From Leadbetterella lacunae (GTDB lineage Bacteria; Bacteroidota; Bacteroidia; Cytophagales; Spirosomataceae), in contig NZ_JBHRYQ010000001.1 of assembly GCF_042649125.1 (NCBI RefSeq), positions 4,216,001-4,280,000 of the forward strand: a stretch of 64,000 bases of DNA, given 5' to 3'. How positions within the stretch are numbered: the first letter of the stretch is position 1; each line of letters opens with the position of its first letter. Under the pieces are notes generated by a model. It made no database searches and was not told where the DNA came from. It worked only from the letters and a program-made list of their open reading frames with translations. Shown in pieces: positions 1 to 8,153 of this stretch. Position numbers and translations under genes: made by a program.

Positions 1-273
1 AATAATTCATTTCCAGATATTCGTATAGTAAATAGAGGTAATGAGGTTCCGCTGCCAAGTAACATTTTAGAATTAGAAGAGGGCTTGGAACAATTAAAAG
101 CTAAGGCTGCGACTATATTTTTTGAGCAAAATAAAAAGGATGCAGTTTTTGGCAAATCTGTACATCCTGGCTTTGGGTATTTGGCTCCTTTGGATTGGCT
201 GCAATTTGCAGAAATGCATATGCGGCACCATGTTAAGCAGAAAGAACGCATACTTTTGAACATTAAAAAATGA
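1..273 (+). CDS. DUF1569 / DinB-superfamily protein, C-terminal part (partial)
   Basis: The reading frame is open from the first base of the window, so the start lies upstream and only about the last 90 residues are present. The segment HPGFGYLAPLDWLQFAEMHM followed by RHHVKQKERI matches the end of the DUF1569 family, members of the DinB four-helix superfamily whose conserved histidines bind a metal. The two visible His clusters fit that. Most members are uncharacterised, and a metal-dependent thiol-transferase or hydrolase role is only a family-level guess. The next gene starts 108 bp downstream on the same strand. Confidence 0.6.
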   Translation, partial: NNSFPDIRIVNRGNEVPLPSNILELEEGLEQLKAKAATIFFEQNKKDAVFGKSVHPGFGYLAPLDWLQFAEMHMRHHVKQKERILLNIKK

Positions 274-381
274 GCCTTGTATTTTTTGTAATTAACTAAA
301 AACTTTAGAAAAGTTTCCTAATTTTACTCACGTCCTTTTTGAGGACAATAATTTAATTTTAAATAAAAAACCTCACTCATA

Positions 382-1218
382 ATGATAAAGCCAATCTATC
401 CCTGTCTTTGGTTTGATAGCAACGCCAAAGATGCCGCAGATTATTATATTTCGATATTTGAAAACGCAAAAATATTAAGCCATAACCCCACTGTGACCAG
501 TTTTGAGATTAGTGGTACCAAGTTTATGGCTTTAAATGGCGGCCCAACATATCAGGTTAATTCGGCGGTTTCGTATTTTGTGTATTGTGAAAAAGAGGAG
601 GAAATAGACCGCCTGTATACCAAGTTATCAGCTGGAGGAAGCGTACTGATGGAACTGGGGAAATACAACTGGGCTGAAAAATACGCATGGGTGATAGACA
701 AGTTTGGTGTGAATTGGCAGTTGGATTTTCATGGGATTAATTCCGCTCAAAAAGTGGTGCCTTGCTTGCTGTTTGTAAACGAAAAGAAATACAAAGTCAA
801 GGCTGCGATAAATAAATACACGGCACTTTTTGAGAATTCGTCGATATTGGTTGAGTCGCCGTATATCCCAAGTCCCGAAATCCCTGACAATGCTGTGCTT
901 TTTGCTCAAATGAAACTTAATGGCTTTATAATGAATGCCATGAGTAGCCCGTTGCCGCAAAAATACGATTTTACACCCGGTAATTCGTTTGTGATTGAAT
1001 GCGACACCCAAGAGGAAATTGACCTAATGTGGGGCGAGCTTGGCATGGGCGGCAAATATAATATGTGCGGTTGGTTGGACGACAAATATGGGGTTTCGTG
1101 GCAAGTAGTGCCATCCATTTTGCCGAAACTGATGTCAGATCCAGAGCGAGGCCCACGGGTAATTCAAGCGTTTTTGAAAATGCAGAAGTTTGACATAGCG
1201 GCTTTAGAAAACGCTTAA
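382..1218 (+). CDS. PhnB-like VOC protein with two tandem domains
   Basis: This 278-residue cytoplasmic protein holds two copies of the PhnB/3-demethylubiquinone methyltransferase-like VOC fold, residues about 2-115 and 120-255. Each opens with a beta strand of the type 'PCLWF' or 'PCLLF' and closes with the typical end 'D(K/D)(F/Y)GV(N/S)WQ'. The long insert and the phrases 'YYISIFENAKI' and 'KYTALFENSSI' are characteristic of the family. VOC proteins are metal-dependent or act as substrate-sequestering dimers, and here the tandem copies could form an intramolecular dimer. The substrate is unknown. The ATG at 382 is preceded by an AT-rich leader. The next gene follows after 12 bp and is probably cotranscribed. 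Confidence 0.8.
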   Translation: MIKPIYPCLWFDSNAKDAADYYISIFENAKILSHNPTVTSFEISGTKFMALNGGPTYQVNSAVSYFVYCEKEEEIDRLYTKLSAGGSVLMELGKYNWAEKYAWVIDKFGVNWQLDFHGINSAQKVVPCLLFVNEKKYKVKAAINKYTALFENSSILVESPYIPSPEIPDNAVLFAQMKLNGFIMNAMSSPLPQKYDFTPGNSFVIECDTQEEIDLMWGELGMGGKYNMCGWLDDKYGVSWQVVPSILPKLMSDPERGPRVIQAFLKMQKFDIAALENA

Positions 1219-1230
1219 AACGTACAATTA

Positions 1231-1845
1231 ATGAGAATAATGAATAAATATTTAGGGCGATTTTTAATCGCCTTTGTTTTTTTGAGTCAAGCTGCTTTTG
1301 CTCAAAACAAGTACGAGAAAGAGATAAAAACTTCGTTTGAGACATATTTGGCGAGTGTAGAAAAAAGGGATTACGAAGGTTCGGTCGAATATCTGATACC
1401 CGAGTTTTTTGATGTAATACCCAAGGAACAGATGATAGACATGATGAAGCAAGTATTTGAGAATCCAACGATGGAGTTTCAAATCAAAGATTCCAAGGTT
1501 TTGGATGTGGGTAAGCTTCAGGTTGTTAATAAGAAATATTACAGTATGATGCACTATTCGGCTGTGATGTTTATGAAGTTTTCATTCGATACCGAAGGTC
1601 AAGACGAAGCGAGTAAGTTGGAAACTCAAAAACAAATGAAAGCCGCATTTGACGAGGGTTTTGGTGTTGGAAATGTTAAGTATCATGCTGAGACAGACAC
1701 CTACGAGATTTTTGCCAAAAAGCAAGTATGTGCAAGCTCAGTTAACGGAGTTGATAATTGGAAATTTATAGTTTTCGAAAAAGACCTAATGCCGATTATG
1801 GTGAAATTTTTGCCAAAAGAAATCTTGGATCAAGCGGAGTTTTAA
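1231..1845 (+). CDS. Hypothetical secreted protein
   Basis: I do not recognise a family with certainty. The 204-residue product begins with a clear signal peptide (hydrophobic stretch RFLIAFVFLSQAAFA, cleavage after the Ala before QNKY), so it is exported. The mature part is mixed alpha/beta, and an early segment 'ETYLASVEKRDYEGSVEYL' resembles helix 1 of NTF2-like proteins, which bind small molecules or act as immunity-like scaffolds; this is weak. A second Met at 1240 gives an equally good signal peptide and could be the true start. It lies 12 bp after the VOC gene and 21 bp before the DUF1835 gene. Confidence 0.55.
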   Translation: MRIMNKYLGRFLIAFVFLSQAAFAQNKYEKEIKTSFETYLASVEKRDYEGSVEYLIPEFFDVIPKEQMIDMMKQVFENPTMEFQIKDSKVLDVGKLQVVNKKYYSMMHYSAVMFMKFSFDTEGQDEASKLETQKQMKAAFDEGFGVGNVKYHAETDTYEIFAKKQVCASSVNGVDNWKFIVFEKDLMPIMVKFLPKEILDQAEF

Positions 1846-1866
1846 TATTCGTTAAAACATTTTGAA

Positions 1867-2628
1867 ATGCAACACTATCATATTCTAAATGGCGACTGTT
1901 TGGCTGAGCAATTGACTCAAACTATGCTCAATGAAAATCATATTGTTTTTAGAGAATGTTTGATTGAAGGGCCATTTTTAGGTGATACGTTATCAGATTT
2001 CTGGGAAAATAGAGCAAAGTTTTTTAGTGAAAGGTATAAAGTTAAGAATTCAGAGTTTTGGGCAAAAACCGTTTCCGAATTTGAGAAGATATCCGAAATT
2101 CCAGCCGGTTTGGAAGTTTGTCTTTGGTTTGAAAATGACCTTTTTTGTCAAGCAAATCTTTGGTTTCTAATTTGTGTTTTAGCCGAAAGAAAAGACCTGA
2201 AAATCTTCAGGGTGTTTCCTCAGATTAAAATAGCTGCAGACAAATGGAAAGGTTTTGGGATATCCACCCAAGAAGACTTATTGCTGGCATTTGATGCTAA
2301 AGTTCCTTTCTCTGATTCGGATATTAGTTTGGGTAAAAACCTTTGGGAGGCCTACAAAAACAAAGATACTGAAAGGTTATTAAGGCTTTCATCATCTGTT
2401 TCGCCATGTTTTGAAGATTTAGTTGAAGCTTGCCAAGCACATCTTGACCGCCATTTGAATCAAAATAAAGAAGGAAGACCCGAAAGTAAATTAAGGGAAT
2501 TGATTGCTATCCATGGAGCGGTTTTCACAAAAGTCTTTATTGAATTTTCGAAAACCGAAGGCATTTATGGCTTTGGCGATTTACAAGTAAAATACATGTT
2601 TGATCAAATATTAGAAACCTCCAATTAG
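1867..2628 (+). CDS. DUF1835 domain-containing protein
   Basis: The N-terminus 'HYHILNGDCLAEQL' is the signature of DUF1835, and the C-terminal third (from about residue 165, with 'RELIAIHGAVFTKVF') fits the DUF3658 partner domain usually found with it. The protein is cytoplasmic, with no signal peptide or membrane segment. Family members occur widely in Bacillota and Bacteroidota without an established biochemical role. It is the last gene of the plus-strand run that starts at 382. Its stop codon overlaps the stop of the convergent AEC transporter gene by 4 bp, so no separate terminator fits between them. Confidence 0.75.
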   Translation: MQHYHILNGDCLAEQLTQTMLNENHIVFRECLIEGPFLGDTLSDFWENRAKFFSERYKVKNSEFWAKTVSEFEKISEIPAGLEVCLWFENDLFCQANLWFLICVLAERKDLKIFRVFPQIKIAADKWKGFGISTQEDLLLAFDAKVPFSDSDISLGKNLWEAYKNKDTERLLRLSSSVSPCFEDLVEACQAHLDRHLNQNKEGRPESKLRELIAIHGAVFTKVFIEFSKTEGIYGFGDLQVKYMFDQILETSN

Positions 2629-3554
2629 CCAATATCGGTGGTTAGGTTTAGTGCCAATACTAACAGCCAAATAATAGCAAAACTACATATCAACGTAAGG
2701 TTTACCATAGTTCCTGCCACGCGAGAGTCAAAATTAAACTCATCTGAAAAAGGCAAAATAGTCATGCCGATGGGTAAAATCACCAAAACAATCAGTACAC
2801 TTCTCATTAGCGAAGGCTCTAGGCCAAAATAGAGGGCAGTCACCAAAAGTAAGCCATAAAAATAGCGGATGGCCAGTACCTTAAATGCTGATTTAAGTTG
2901 AGCTTTATTAAGTTCTATGCTGAGATAAATTCCCATTAAAAGCAATACGAGCGACTTATTTGCCTTGGCGAGGGTTTCAAGAAAGTCAAATGCGATGTCT
3001 GGAAGTTGTATATGTAAAACATTGATAAGTAGGCCAATAAACATACCAGTAACAGGTGGGAGAGAAAAAATCCGTTTGAGGATTTTCCGAACGCTCACTT
3101 TGCCATGACCTTTAGAAGCAAAATAATTTCCGATAGAATACACCACCCCAAATGTCATAAATGTATTTCCGATATCAAACATGACGGCATAAACCAGAGC
3201 CTTGGTGCCCCAAATACCTTCAATAAGTGGAAAACCAAAAAGACCCACATTAGATCCGCCGCATGCCATCATTAATATGCCTCTGATTTTGTCGGGTTCT
3301 TTTCTGAAAATCCACGTGGCAGTACCCACCGTAAGTGCACCAAAAGTCAGGCATAACAAGGGTATCAGCGACAGGGCAGGCTGCAAGTTTACCCGAGCCG
3401 TAGAGATAATCATTAAAGCAGGAAAAGTGGTGTGCATCAAGAACTTCGAGATTATTTTTCCTTCAGCTTCTTTGATGTATCCGTAGTGCTTTATTAAAAA
3501 CCCCATCAGAATTATTCCAAATGTGATTAGAAAGGTCTGATTTGTCTGTAACAT
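2625..3554 (-). CDS. AEC-family (auxin efflux carrier-like) permease
   Basis: This 309-residue integral membrane protein has about ten hydrophobic helices. The central 'GGSNVGLFGFPLIEGIWG' with the helix-breaking Asn-Val-Gly is typical of AEC transporters, which move organic anions such as malate through an elevator-like fold. The length matches the family. There is no substrate hint from the neighbours: it is transcribed alone, convergent with the DUF1835 gene and divergent from the VOC gene at 3698. The 143-bp divergent spacer is very AT-rich and should hold both promoters. Confidence 0.85.
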   Translation of the reverse strand: MLQTNQTFLITFGIILMGFLIKHYGYIKEAEGKIISKFLMHTTFPALMIISTARVNLQPALSLIPLLCLTFGALTVGTATWIFRKEPDKIRGILMMACGGSNVGLFGFPLIEGIWGTKALVYAVMFDIGNTFMTFGVVYSIGNYFASKGHGKVSVRKILKRIFSLPPVTGMFIGLLINVLHIQLPDIAFDFLETLAKANKSLVLLLMGIYLSIELNKAQLKSAFKVLAIRYFYGLLLVTALYFGLEPSLMRSVLIVLVILPIGMTILPFSDEFNFDSRVAGTMVNLTLICSFAIIWLLVLALNLTTDIG

Positions 3555-3697
3555 TTATTTTTTTTCTAAAATTTAGACAAATATACTAGCTGTTTTTTTT
3601 AGAGAATTAAAAATAAGAGTTATTGCTTTTTTTGACCGAAATAATATTTTAATAGGCAAAAAAATATTATTTTCACTTAAAAATAAAATCGTACTTC

Positions 3698-4084
3698 GTG
3701 AATAATTACATCGCTCAAATTTCGCTTTTGGTCAATGACTACGACGAAGCCATTGCTTTTTATACCCAAAAATTAGGTTTTGTTTTGTTAGAAGACACCA
3801 AACTATGTGACACCAAGCGGTGGGTTTTGGTAGCACCGGCTGCTGACAGTCAGTTTAGATTGTTGCTCGCAAAAGCTGTGGATAATCAAATATCAGCCGT
3901 GGGCAATCAGTCTGGCGGAAGGGTGTTTTTGTTTCTGTTTACAGATAATTTCGAAGAAATGTATCAGTTGCTATTGGAACAAAAAGTAACGATTGTTAGA
4001 AATCCTGAAGAGCAAGCGTATGGTAAAGTATTGGTTTTTGAAGATTTGTATGGAAATCTTTGGGATTTGATTGAAAAAAAATAA
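3698..4084 (+). CDS. Glyoxalase/bleomycin-resistance-like VOC protein
   Basis: The product is a 128-residue single-chain VOC protein made of two beta-alpha-beta-beta-beta modules. It starts with 'QISLLVNDYDEAIAFYTQKLGF' (split here by residue 18, Tyr) and ends with the conserved 'VLVFEDLYGNLWDLIE', where the final Glu is the usual metal or fold position. Function could be a lyase, dioxygenase or drug-binding protein, and the sequence does not decide. The only start that fits the fold is GTG at 3698, since no ATG lies in frame upstream of the first strand. It stands alone between the AEC gene and ssb. Confidence 0.8.
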   Translation: MNNYIAQISLLVNDYDEAIAFYTQKLGFVLLEDTKLCDTKRWVLVAPAADSQFRLLLAKAVDNQISAVGNQSGGRVFLFLFTDNFEEMYQLLLEQKVTIVRNPEEQAYGKVLVFEDLYGNLWDLIEKK

Positions 4085-4122
4085 TAAACATAAGTAACTG
4101 ACTGTTAGTTATAAAAACGACA

Positions 4123-4153
4123 ACAAACGTTTACAAACGAATACAAACGTTTA
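4123..4153 (+). repeat. Three ACAAACG repeats at 10-bp spacing upstream of ssb
   Basis: ACAAACG begins at 4123, 4133 and 4143, exactly one helical turn apart. The outer two copies extend to ACAAACGTTTA. The array lies 105 bp upstream of the ssb start and just downstream of the VOC gene stop. Helically phased repeats of this kind often bind a regulatory protein cooperatively, but no binding protein is known to me for this motif. Confidence 0.5.
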
Positions 4154-4257
4154 TTAACCGACTAATGATTTTTAGGTGTTGCATCTTTGCATCATCATTT
4201 CGAGAAGAAGTGGTTCACAAGTAAAATATTATTAACAATTTAATTTTTATCACAATC

Positions 4258-4701
4258 ATGGCATCATTAAACAAAGTATTGTTAATCGGAAATTTAGGTT
4301 CAGATCCAGAAATCAGAACATTGCCTAGTGGCGACAAAGTTGCACAGTTTAACATCGCAACTACGGAATCCTACAAAAACAAATTAGGCGAACGAGTAGA
4401 GGACACCGAGTGGCACCGAATTGAACTTTGGGGAGGCTTAGCGGGTGTGGCCGAACAATATCTAAAAAAAGGCGACAGTGTTTATATAGAAGGCAGAATT
4501 CGTACAGACAAATACACGGACTCAAACGGAGTAGAGAAATTTTCGTTTAGAATTCGAGGAAATAGCATGCAAATGTTGGGAAAACGAAGCGATAGCTCAA
4601 GTGCTGCTCCTTCCGCAGGTAATGCCCCAGCTGCGAATAAAGGGACGAATAACCCACCTGTGCCCGAGCAAATATCTGATGGCGACGACCTGCCGTTCTA
4701 A
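4258..4701 (+). CDS. ssb: Single-stranded DNA-binding protein
   Basis: The product is a 147-residue SSB. The N-terminal OB fold (residues 1-110) opens with 'LNKVLLIGNLGSDPEIR' and contains 'EWHRIELWGGLAGVAEQYLK' followed by 'KGDSVYIEGRI', all diagnostic. A flexible Ala/Pro/Asn-rich linker follows, and the acidic tip 'SDGDDLPF' at the C-terminus is the part that recruits replication and repair partners. SSB coats single-stranded DNA as a tetramer during replication, recombination and repair. The gene has its own upstream region with phased repeats and a possible -7 element, and its own strong terminator, so it appears monocistronic. Confidence 0.97.
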   Translation: MASLNKVLLIGNLGSDPEIRTLPSGDKVAQFNIATTESYKNKLGERVEDTEWHRIELWGGLAGVAEQYLKKGDSVYIEGRIRTDKYTDSNGVEKFSFRIRGNSMQMLGKRSDSSSAAPSAGNAPAANKGTNNPPVPEQISDGDDLPF

Positions 4702-4750
4702 ACAGCATCGAGTTTTCTTATTAAATTCAATAAATATTTAGTTTTTATAT

Positions 4751-4809
4751 AAAAGAAGCACCCCCTAGTTTTTGATTTCAAAAATTAGGGTAAAGTGCTT
4801 CTTTTGTTT
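4751..4809 (+). terminator. Intrinsic terminator of ssb
   Basis: A long hairpin pairs AAAAGAAGCAC (4751-4761) with GTGCTTCTTTT, with an inner stem CCCTA..TAGGG around a short loop, followed by TTTT-G-TTTTT. It lies 50 bp after the ssb stop codon. The flanking A and T tracts make it usable on both strands, but only the plus strand has a gene ending here. Confidence 0.85.
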
Positions 4810-4875
4810 TTAATGGCTCTTAGGTAGGGATCACATTTTCGGAACCAATATCCAAACTTTAATTCTACTTTTTTT

Positions 4876-5180
4876 TACTGTCAAACGGCTAATTTTTAAT
4901 TTTAAAGAAAACATAGATTAAACCTACCATTGAAGCCATTTTTTTAATCATTTTGAAAAACACCCCCCTTTCATTAACTGGGTCGCCTGCCAGCGGGGCC
5001 TCCATTTTTTTTCGAAAAAAAACGGAGCAAAAAAAACTGCACCCTGCAAACTCACACAATTAAAATTCTTATTGTCAAGGTTCTAATAAAAATTTACTTC
5101 CCAAAAGAATTTTAACAGTGCTCAAACAGTGCAGGGCGATGTAAAGATTTATTTCCTATTTTTTTACCCGTTTGACAGTA
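4876..5180. mobile_element. MITE-like element, copy 1 (305 bp)
   Basis: The element is bounded by perfect 13-bp terminal inverted repeats, TACTGTCAAACGG at 4876-4888 and its complement at 5168-5180. Outside it lie CTTTTTTT on the left and CTTTTTTTT on the right, consistent with a 9-bp target duplication that has slipped by one T. It has no ORF of note. Inside is a 28-bp inverted repeat (5000-5027: CTCC, eight T, CG, eight A, GGAG with one mismatch) and a CCCTGCA/TGCAGGG pair. A near-identical copy lies at 27317-27622. The structure is that of a non-autonomous element mobilised in trans. A 9-bp duplication fits IS4- or IS1-type transposases, but no parent element is visible here. Confidence 0.8.
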
Positions 5181-5449
5181 CTTTTTTTTAAGATTTAAAA
5201 TCTCCACAGCAGGGATGAATGCAGGTTATCAGTACTTTAAGTGTTAGGTTTCAATTTCGGAAATTTATAAATCAATTTTCTAAATCATTGAAAACACCAG
5301 GTAGCAATTGCAAAAAAAGAATGTAAAAAAACTAATGCTTATTTCACTTTGGCACATTGATTTCATATCATTTTAACCACCAAAAGACACTTTTTTTGAC
5401 CTTTTTATGAGATAATTCATGTTTTGAACATTCTTAGGTCATTTTCTGT
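5181..5449. other. Gene-free stretch between MITE copy 1 and the YgiQ gene
   Basis: About 270 bp of AT-rich DNA without a credible ORF, hairpin terminator or RNA gene. It should hold the promoter for the radical SAM gene at its right end. Confidence 0.5.
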
Positions 5450-5457
5450 TAATTTTG
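5450..5457 (+). promoter_or_regulatory. Possible -7 box for the YgiQ-type gene
   Basis: TAATTTTG fits the Bacteroidota -7 consensus TAnnTTTG and ends only 4 bp before the ATG at 5462, which would give a nearly leaderless mRNA. The nearest TTTTG upstream is 23 bp away, longer than the usual spacing, so this is tentative. Confidence 0.3.
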
Positions 5458-5461
5458 TAAT

Positions 5462-7357
5462 ATGATTACAGTAAAAGAGAGGCCGGTTACGCATTGGTTA
5501 CCCATCACCAAAAAAGAAGTAGAAATGAGAGGTTGGGAGCAACTTGATGTCATCTTGATATCAGGGGATGCCTACGTAGATCACCCTTCATTTGGAACTG
5601 CGGTAATCGGGCGTATTATGGAGTCTGAAGGCCTGAGAGTGGCTATTATTCCGCAACCAAACTGGAAAGACGACTTAAGAGATTTCAAAAAACTAGGTGC
5701 TCCCAAATATTTCTTTGGAGTAACTGCGGGTTGTATGGATTCCATGGTAAACCACTACACGGCTAACAAACGTCTTCGCTCAAACGATAGCTACACACCA
5801 GGTGGTGAAGCAGGTTTTAGACCTGACTATGCTACGGTAGTTTACAGCAAAATCTTAAAGGAAATATACCCAGAGGTACCCGTTTTAATCGGCGGTATAG
5901 AGGCCTCACTCCGCAGAGTTACGCATTATGACTATTGGGCAGACAAGCTTTTGCCTTCTATTTTGATTGACTCTGAGGCAGACATGTTAGTTTACGGAAT
6001 GGGAGAGCAGCCACTCCGCGACCTACTAAGAAGAGTGAAAGCAGGCGAAAAACTGAATGAAATTAAAGATATAAATCAAATAGCTTACGTAGAGCCTACG
6101 CTTGAGGATATTCCAAGACAAAACGATTGGGAGACCATTGAGCTTGCTAGTCACGAAGTATGTTTGAAAGATAAAATTAAATACGCCTCTAATTTTAAAA
6201 TAGTGGAGGTAGAGTCTAATAAGTGGCAGGCGAATAGAATTACTCAGAAAGTTGGAAATAAGACTTTAGTAATAAACCCTCCTTACAAAACTATGGATGA
6301 GGAAGAAATGGATAAGTCTTTTGACTTGCCTTATACCCGTATGCCTCACCCGAAATACAAAAAACGTGGGCCAATTCCGGCTTATGAAATGATTAAGTTT
6401 TCGATTAATATGCACCGTGGCTGTTTTGGTGGATGCAGTTTCTGTACTATTTCTGCACATCAAGGTAAGTTTATAGCGTCTAGGTCTGAGGAATCTATCA
6501 TGAAAGAGGTGGAGCAACTTACGCAGCATCCTGAGTTTAAAGGGTATATTTCTGACCTTGGCGGACCTTCTGCCAATATGTACCGAATGAAAGGCAAAGA
6601 CGAGTCTATCTGCAACAGATGCCAGGCTCCGAGCTGTATTCACCCGGTTATTTGCTCAAACTTAGATACCTCGCACAAGCCACTAACTAATATTTACAAA
6701 AAAGTAGACGCTCACCCTGATGTCAAAAAAGCATTTGTGGGTTCGGGTGTTAGGTATGACCTTTTGGTAGATGATTTTAACAAAAACAACCAAGACGGCA
6801 ATCACGATGAGTACATGGAGCAGTTGGTTACCAGACACGTATCAGGTAGACTAAAAGTTGCCCCAGAGCATACCTCAGATGCTACATTGAGGGTCATGCG
6901 TAAGCCGTCGTTTAAGTATTTCAGAAAATTCAAAGATAAGTACGACCAAATACAAGAAAAACACGGGCTGAAGCAGCCGCTCATACCATATTTTATTAGT
7001 TCTCACCCCGGTTGTGAAGAAAAAGATATGGCTAACTTAGCCGCTGAAACCAAAGATTTGGGCTTTAAGTTAGAGCAAGTGCAAGACTTTACGCCTACGC
7101 CCATGACGGTAGCCGAAGTTATCTATTACACAGGCGTGCATCCATATACGTTACAGCCGATTCATACCGTAAAAACCAAAGAAGAGAAACTTGCTCAAAA
7201 CAACTATTTCTTCTGGTGGAAAAACGAAATGAAAAGCTGGATAAGAAATAGATTGAAAAAACTAGATCAACCAGAATTAGCCGAACGTTTAGTGGGGTCG
7301 GGCCCTTCTCAAAATTATTCAAGAGAAAGTAAGGTGAAATCTAAAAAGAGGTTTTAA
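5462..7357 (+). CDS. YgiQ family radical SAM protein
   Basis: This 631-residue protein carries the radical SAM cluster motif as GCFGGCSFC, placing the three iron-sulfur ligands at about Cys321, Cys325 and Cys328. The N-terminal region from 'RGWEQLDVILISGDAYVDHP' and the segments 'VLIGGIEASLRRVTHYDYW' and 'VAPEHTSDATLRVMRKP' are diagnostic of YgiQ (UPF0313). The family is widespread and cytoplasmic with no agreed reaction. Extra cysteines near residues 385-400 ('CNRCQAPSCIHPVIC') may bind a second metal centre. The start at 5462 fits the family N-terminus. The murI gene follows 34 bp later, so the two may be cotranscribed. Confidence 0.93.
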   Translation: MITVKERPVTHWLPITKKEVEMRGWEQLDVILISGDAYVDHPSFGTAVIGRIMESEGLRVAIIPQPNWKDDLRDFKKLGAPKYFFGVTAGCMDSMVNHYTANKRLRSNDSYTPGGEAGFRPDYATVVYSKILKEIYPEVPVLIGGIEASLRRVTHYDYWADKLLPSILIDSEADMLVYGMGEQPLRDLLRRVKAGEKLNEIKDINQIAYVEPTLEDIPRQNDWETIELASHEVCLKDKIKYASNFKIVEVESNKWQANRITQKVGNKTLVINPPYKTMDEEEMDKSFDLPYTRMPHPKYKKRGPIPAYEMIKFSINMHRGCFGGCSFCTISAHQGKFIASRSEESIMKEVEQLTQHPEFKGYISDLGGPSANMYRMKGKDESICNRCQAPSCIHPVICSNLDTSHKPLTNIYKKVDAHPDVKKAFVGSGVRYDLLVDDFNKNNQDGNHDEYMEQLVTRHVSGRLKVAPEHTSDATLRVMRKPSFKYFRKFKDKYDQIQEKHGLKQPLIPYFISSHPGCEEKDMANLAAETKDLGFKLEQVQDFTPTPMTVAEVIYYTGVHPYTLQPIHTVKTKEEKLAQNNYFFWWKNEMKSWIRNRLKKLDQPELAERLVGSGPSQNYSRESKVKSKKRF

Positions 7358-7391
7358 ATTTAAACTCATTTTATAGACTTAAATTTTCGTT

Positions 7392-8153
7392 ATGATAGGC
7401 GTTTTTGATTCGGGTATAGGAGGACTTACATTGTTAAAGGCTTTAATGCAAACTTTACCAAACGAGAGTTTTCTGTATTATGCCGATTCTAAAAATGTGC
7501 CTTATTCCTATAAAACAGACGAAGAGATTAAGGGTTTTGTAGAAGAAGCAGTAGTTTTTTTGAGAGAAGAAGGCTGTAAAGCCATTGTGATAGCTTGCAA
7601 CACCGCCACAAATGTAGCTATAGAATACCTGAGAGCTAAGTATGACTTCCCCATTGTGGCCATTCAGCCTGCTGTTAAACTAGCTTTTGATAACAATGCC
7701 GATAATAAACGTATATTGGCCTGTGCCACCCCTGTTACACTTAGGTCAGTAAGATTTAATAAACTCTTAGATACGCTAGATATCAGCCACTTGGTAGACA
7801 AGCTGCCGCTGCCGGGTTTAGTAGAGTTTGCCGAAAAAGAGATTTTTGAAGGGGCTGAAGTTTTAAATTATCTCAAAGAAGAATTCTCTAATTTTGATTT
7901 AGAAAAATATCACTACATCGTTTTGGGATGTACCCACTTTACATATTTCGAAAAGTTTATCTCTGAAAACTTCCCTACGCTCATTCCTTTGGATGGAAAT
8001 GAAGGGACTGCCCGACATTTGAAAAATATTTTGATAAAAGAAAACCTCATCGAAAGTGAAGAAAATCCAGACTTAAAGTTTATTGAGTCAGGCAAATACG
8101 TGGACCAACCCGAGCGGTTTTTGAGATATATCCGTAAGGTATATTTAGGCTGA
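7392..8153 (+). CDS. murI: Glutamate racemase
   Basis: The enzyme interconverts L- and D-glutamate, supplying D-Glu for peptidoglycan synthesis in the cytoplasm. The two catalytic cysteines of this cofactor-independent family are visible at about residues 69 (VIACNTATN) and 180 (VLGCTHF), and the N-terminal 'VFDSGIGG' supplies the Asp and Ser of the substrate pocket. At 253 residues it is of normal length. It lies 34 bp after the YgiQ-type gene. Its 3' end overlaps the convergent pnuC gene by 9 bp. Confidence 0.97.
   Translation: MIGVFDSGIGGLTLLKALMQTLPNESFLYYADSKNVPYSYKTDEEIKGFVEEAVVFLREEGCKAIVIACNTATNVAIEYLRAKYDFPIVAIQPAVKLAFDNNADNKRILACATPVTLRSVRFNKLLDTLDISHLVDKLPLPGLVEFAEKEIFEGAEVLNYLKEEFSNFDLEKYHYIVLGCTHFTYFEKFISENFPTLIPLDGNEGTARHLKNILIKENLIESEENPDLKFIESGKYVDQPERFLRYIRKVYLG

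Noticed and set aside
5000..5027. T8-CG-A8 palindrome as a stand-alone terminator
   Set aside because: It lies inside the MITE-like element in both copies, far from the end of any plus-strand gene in copy 1; it is best treated as part of the element.
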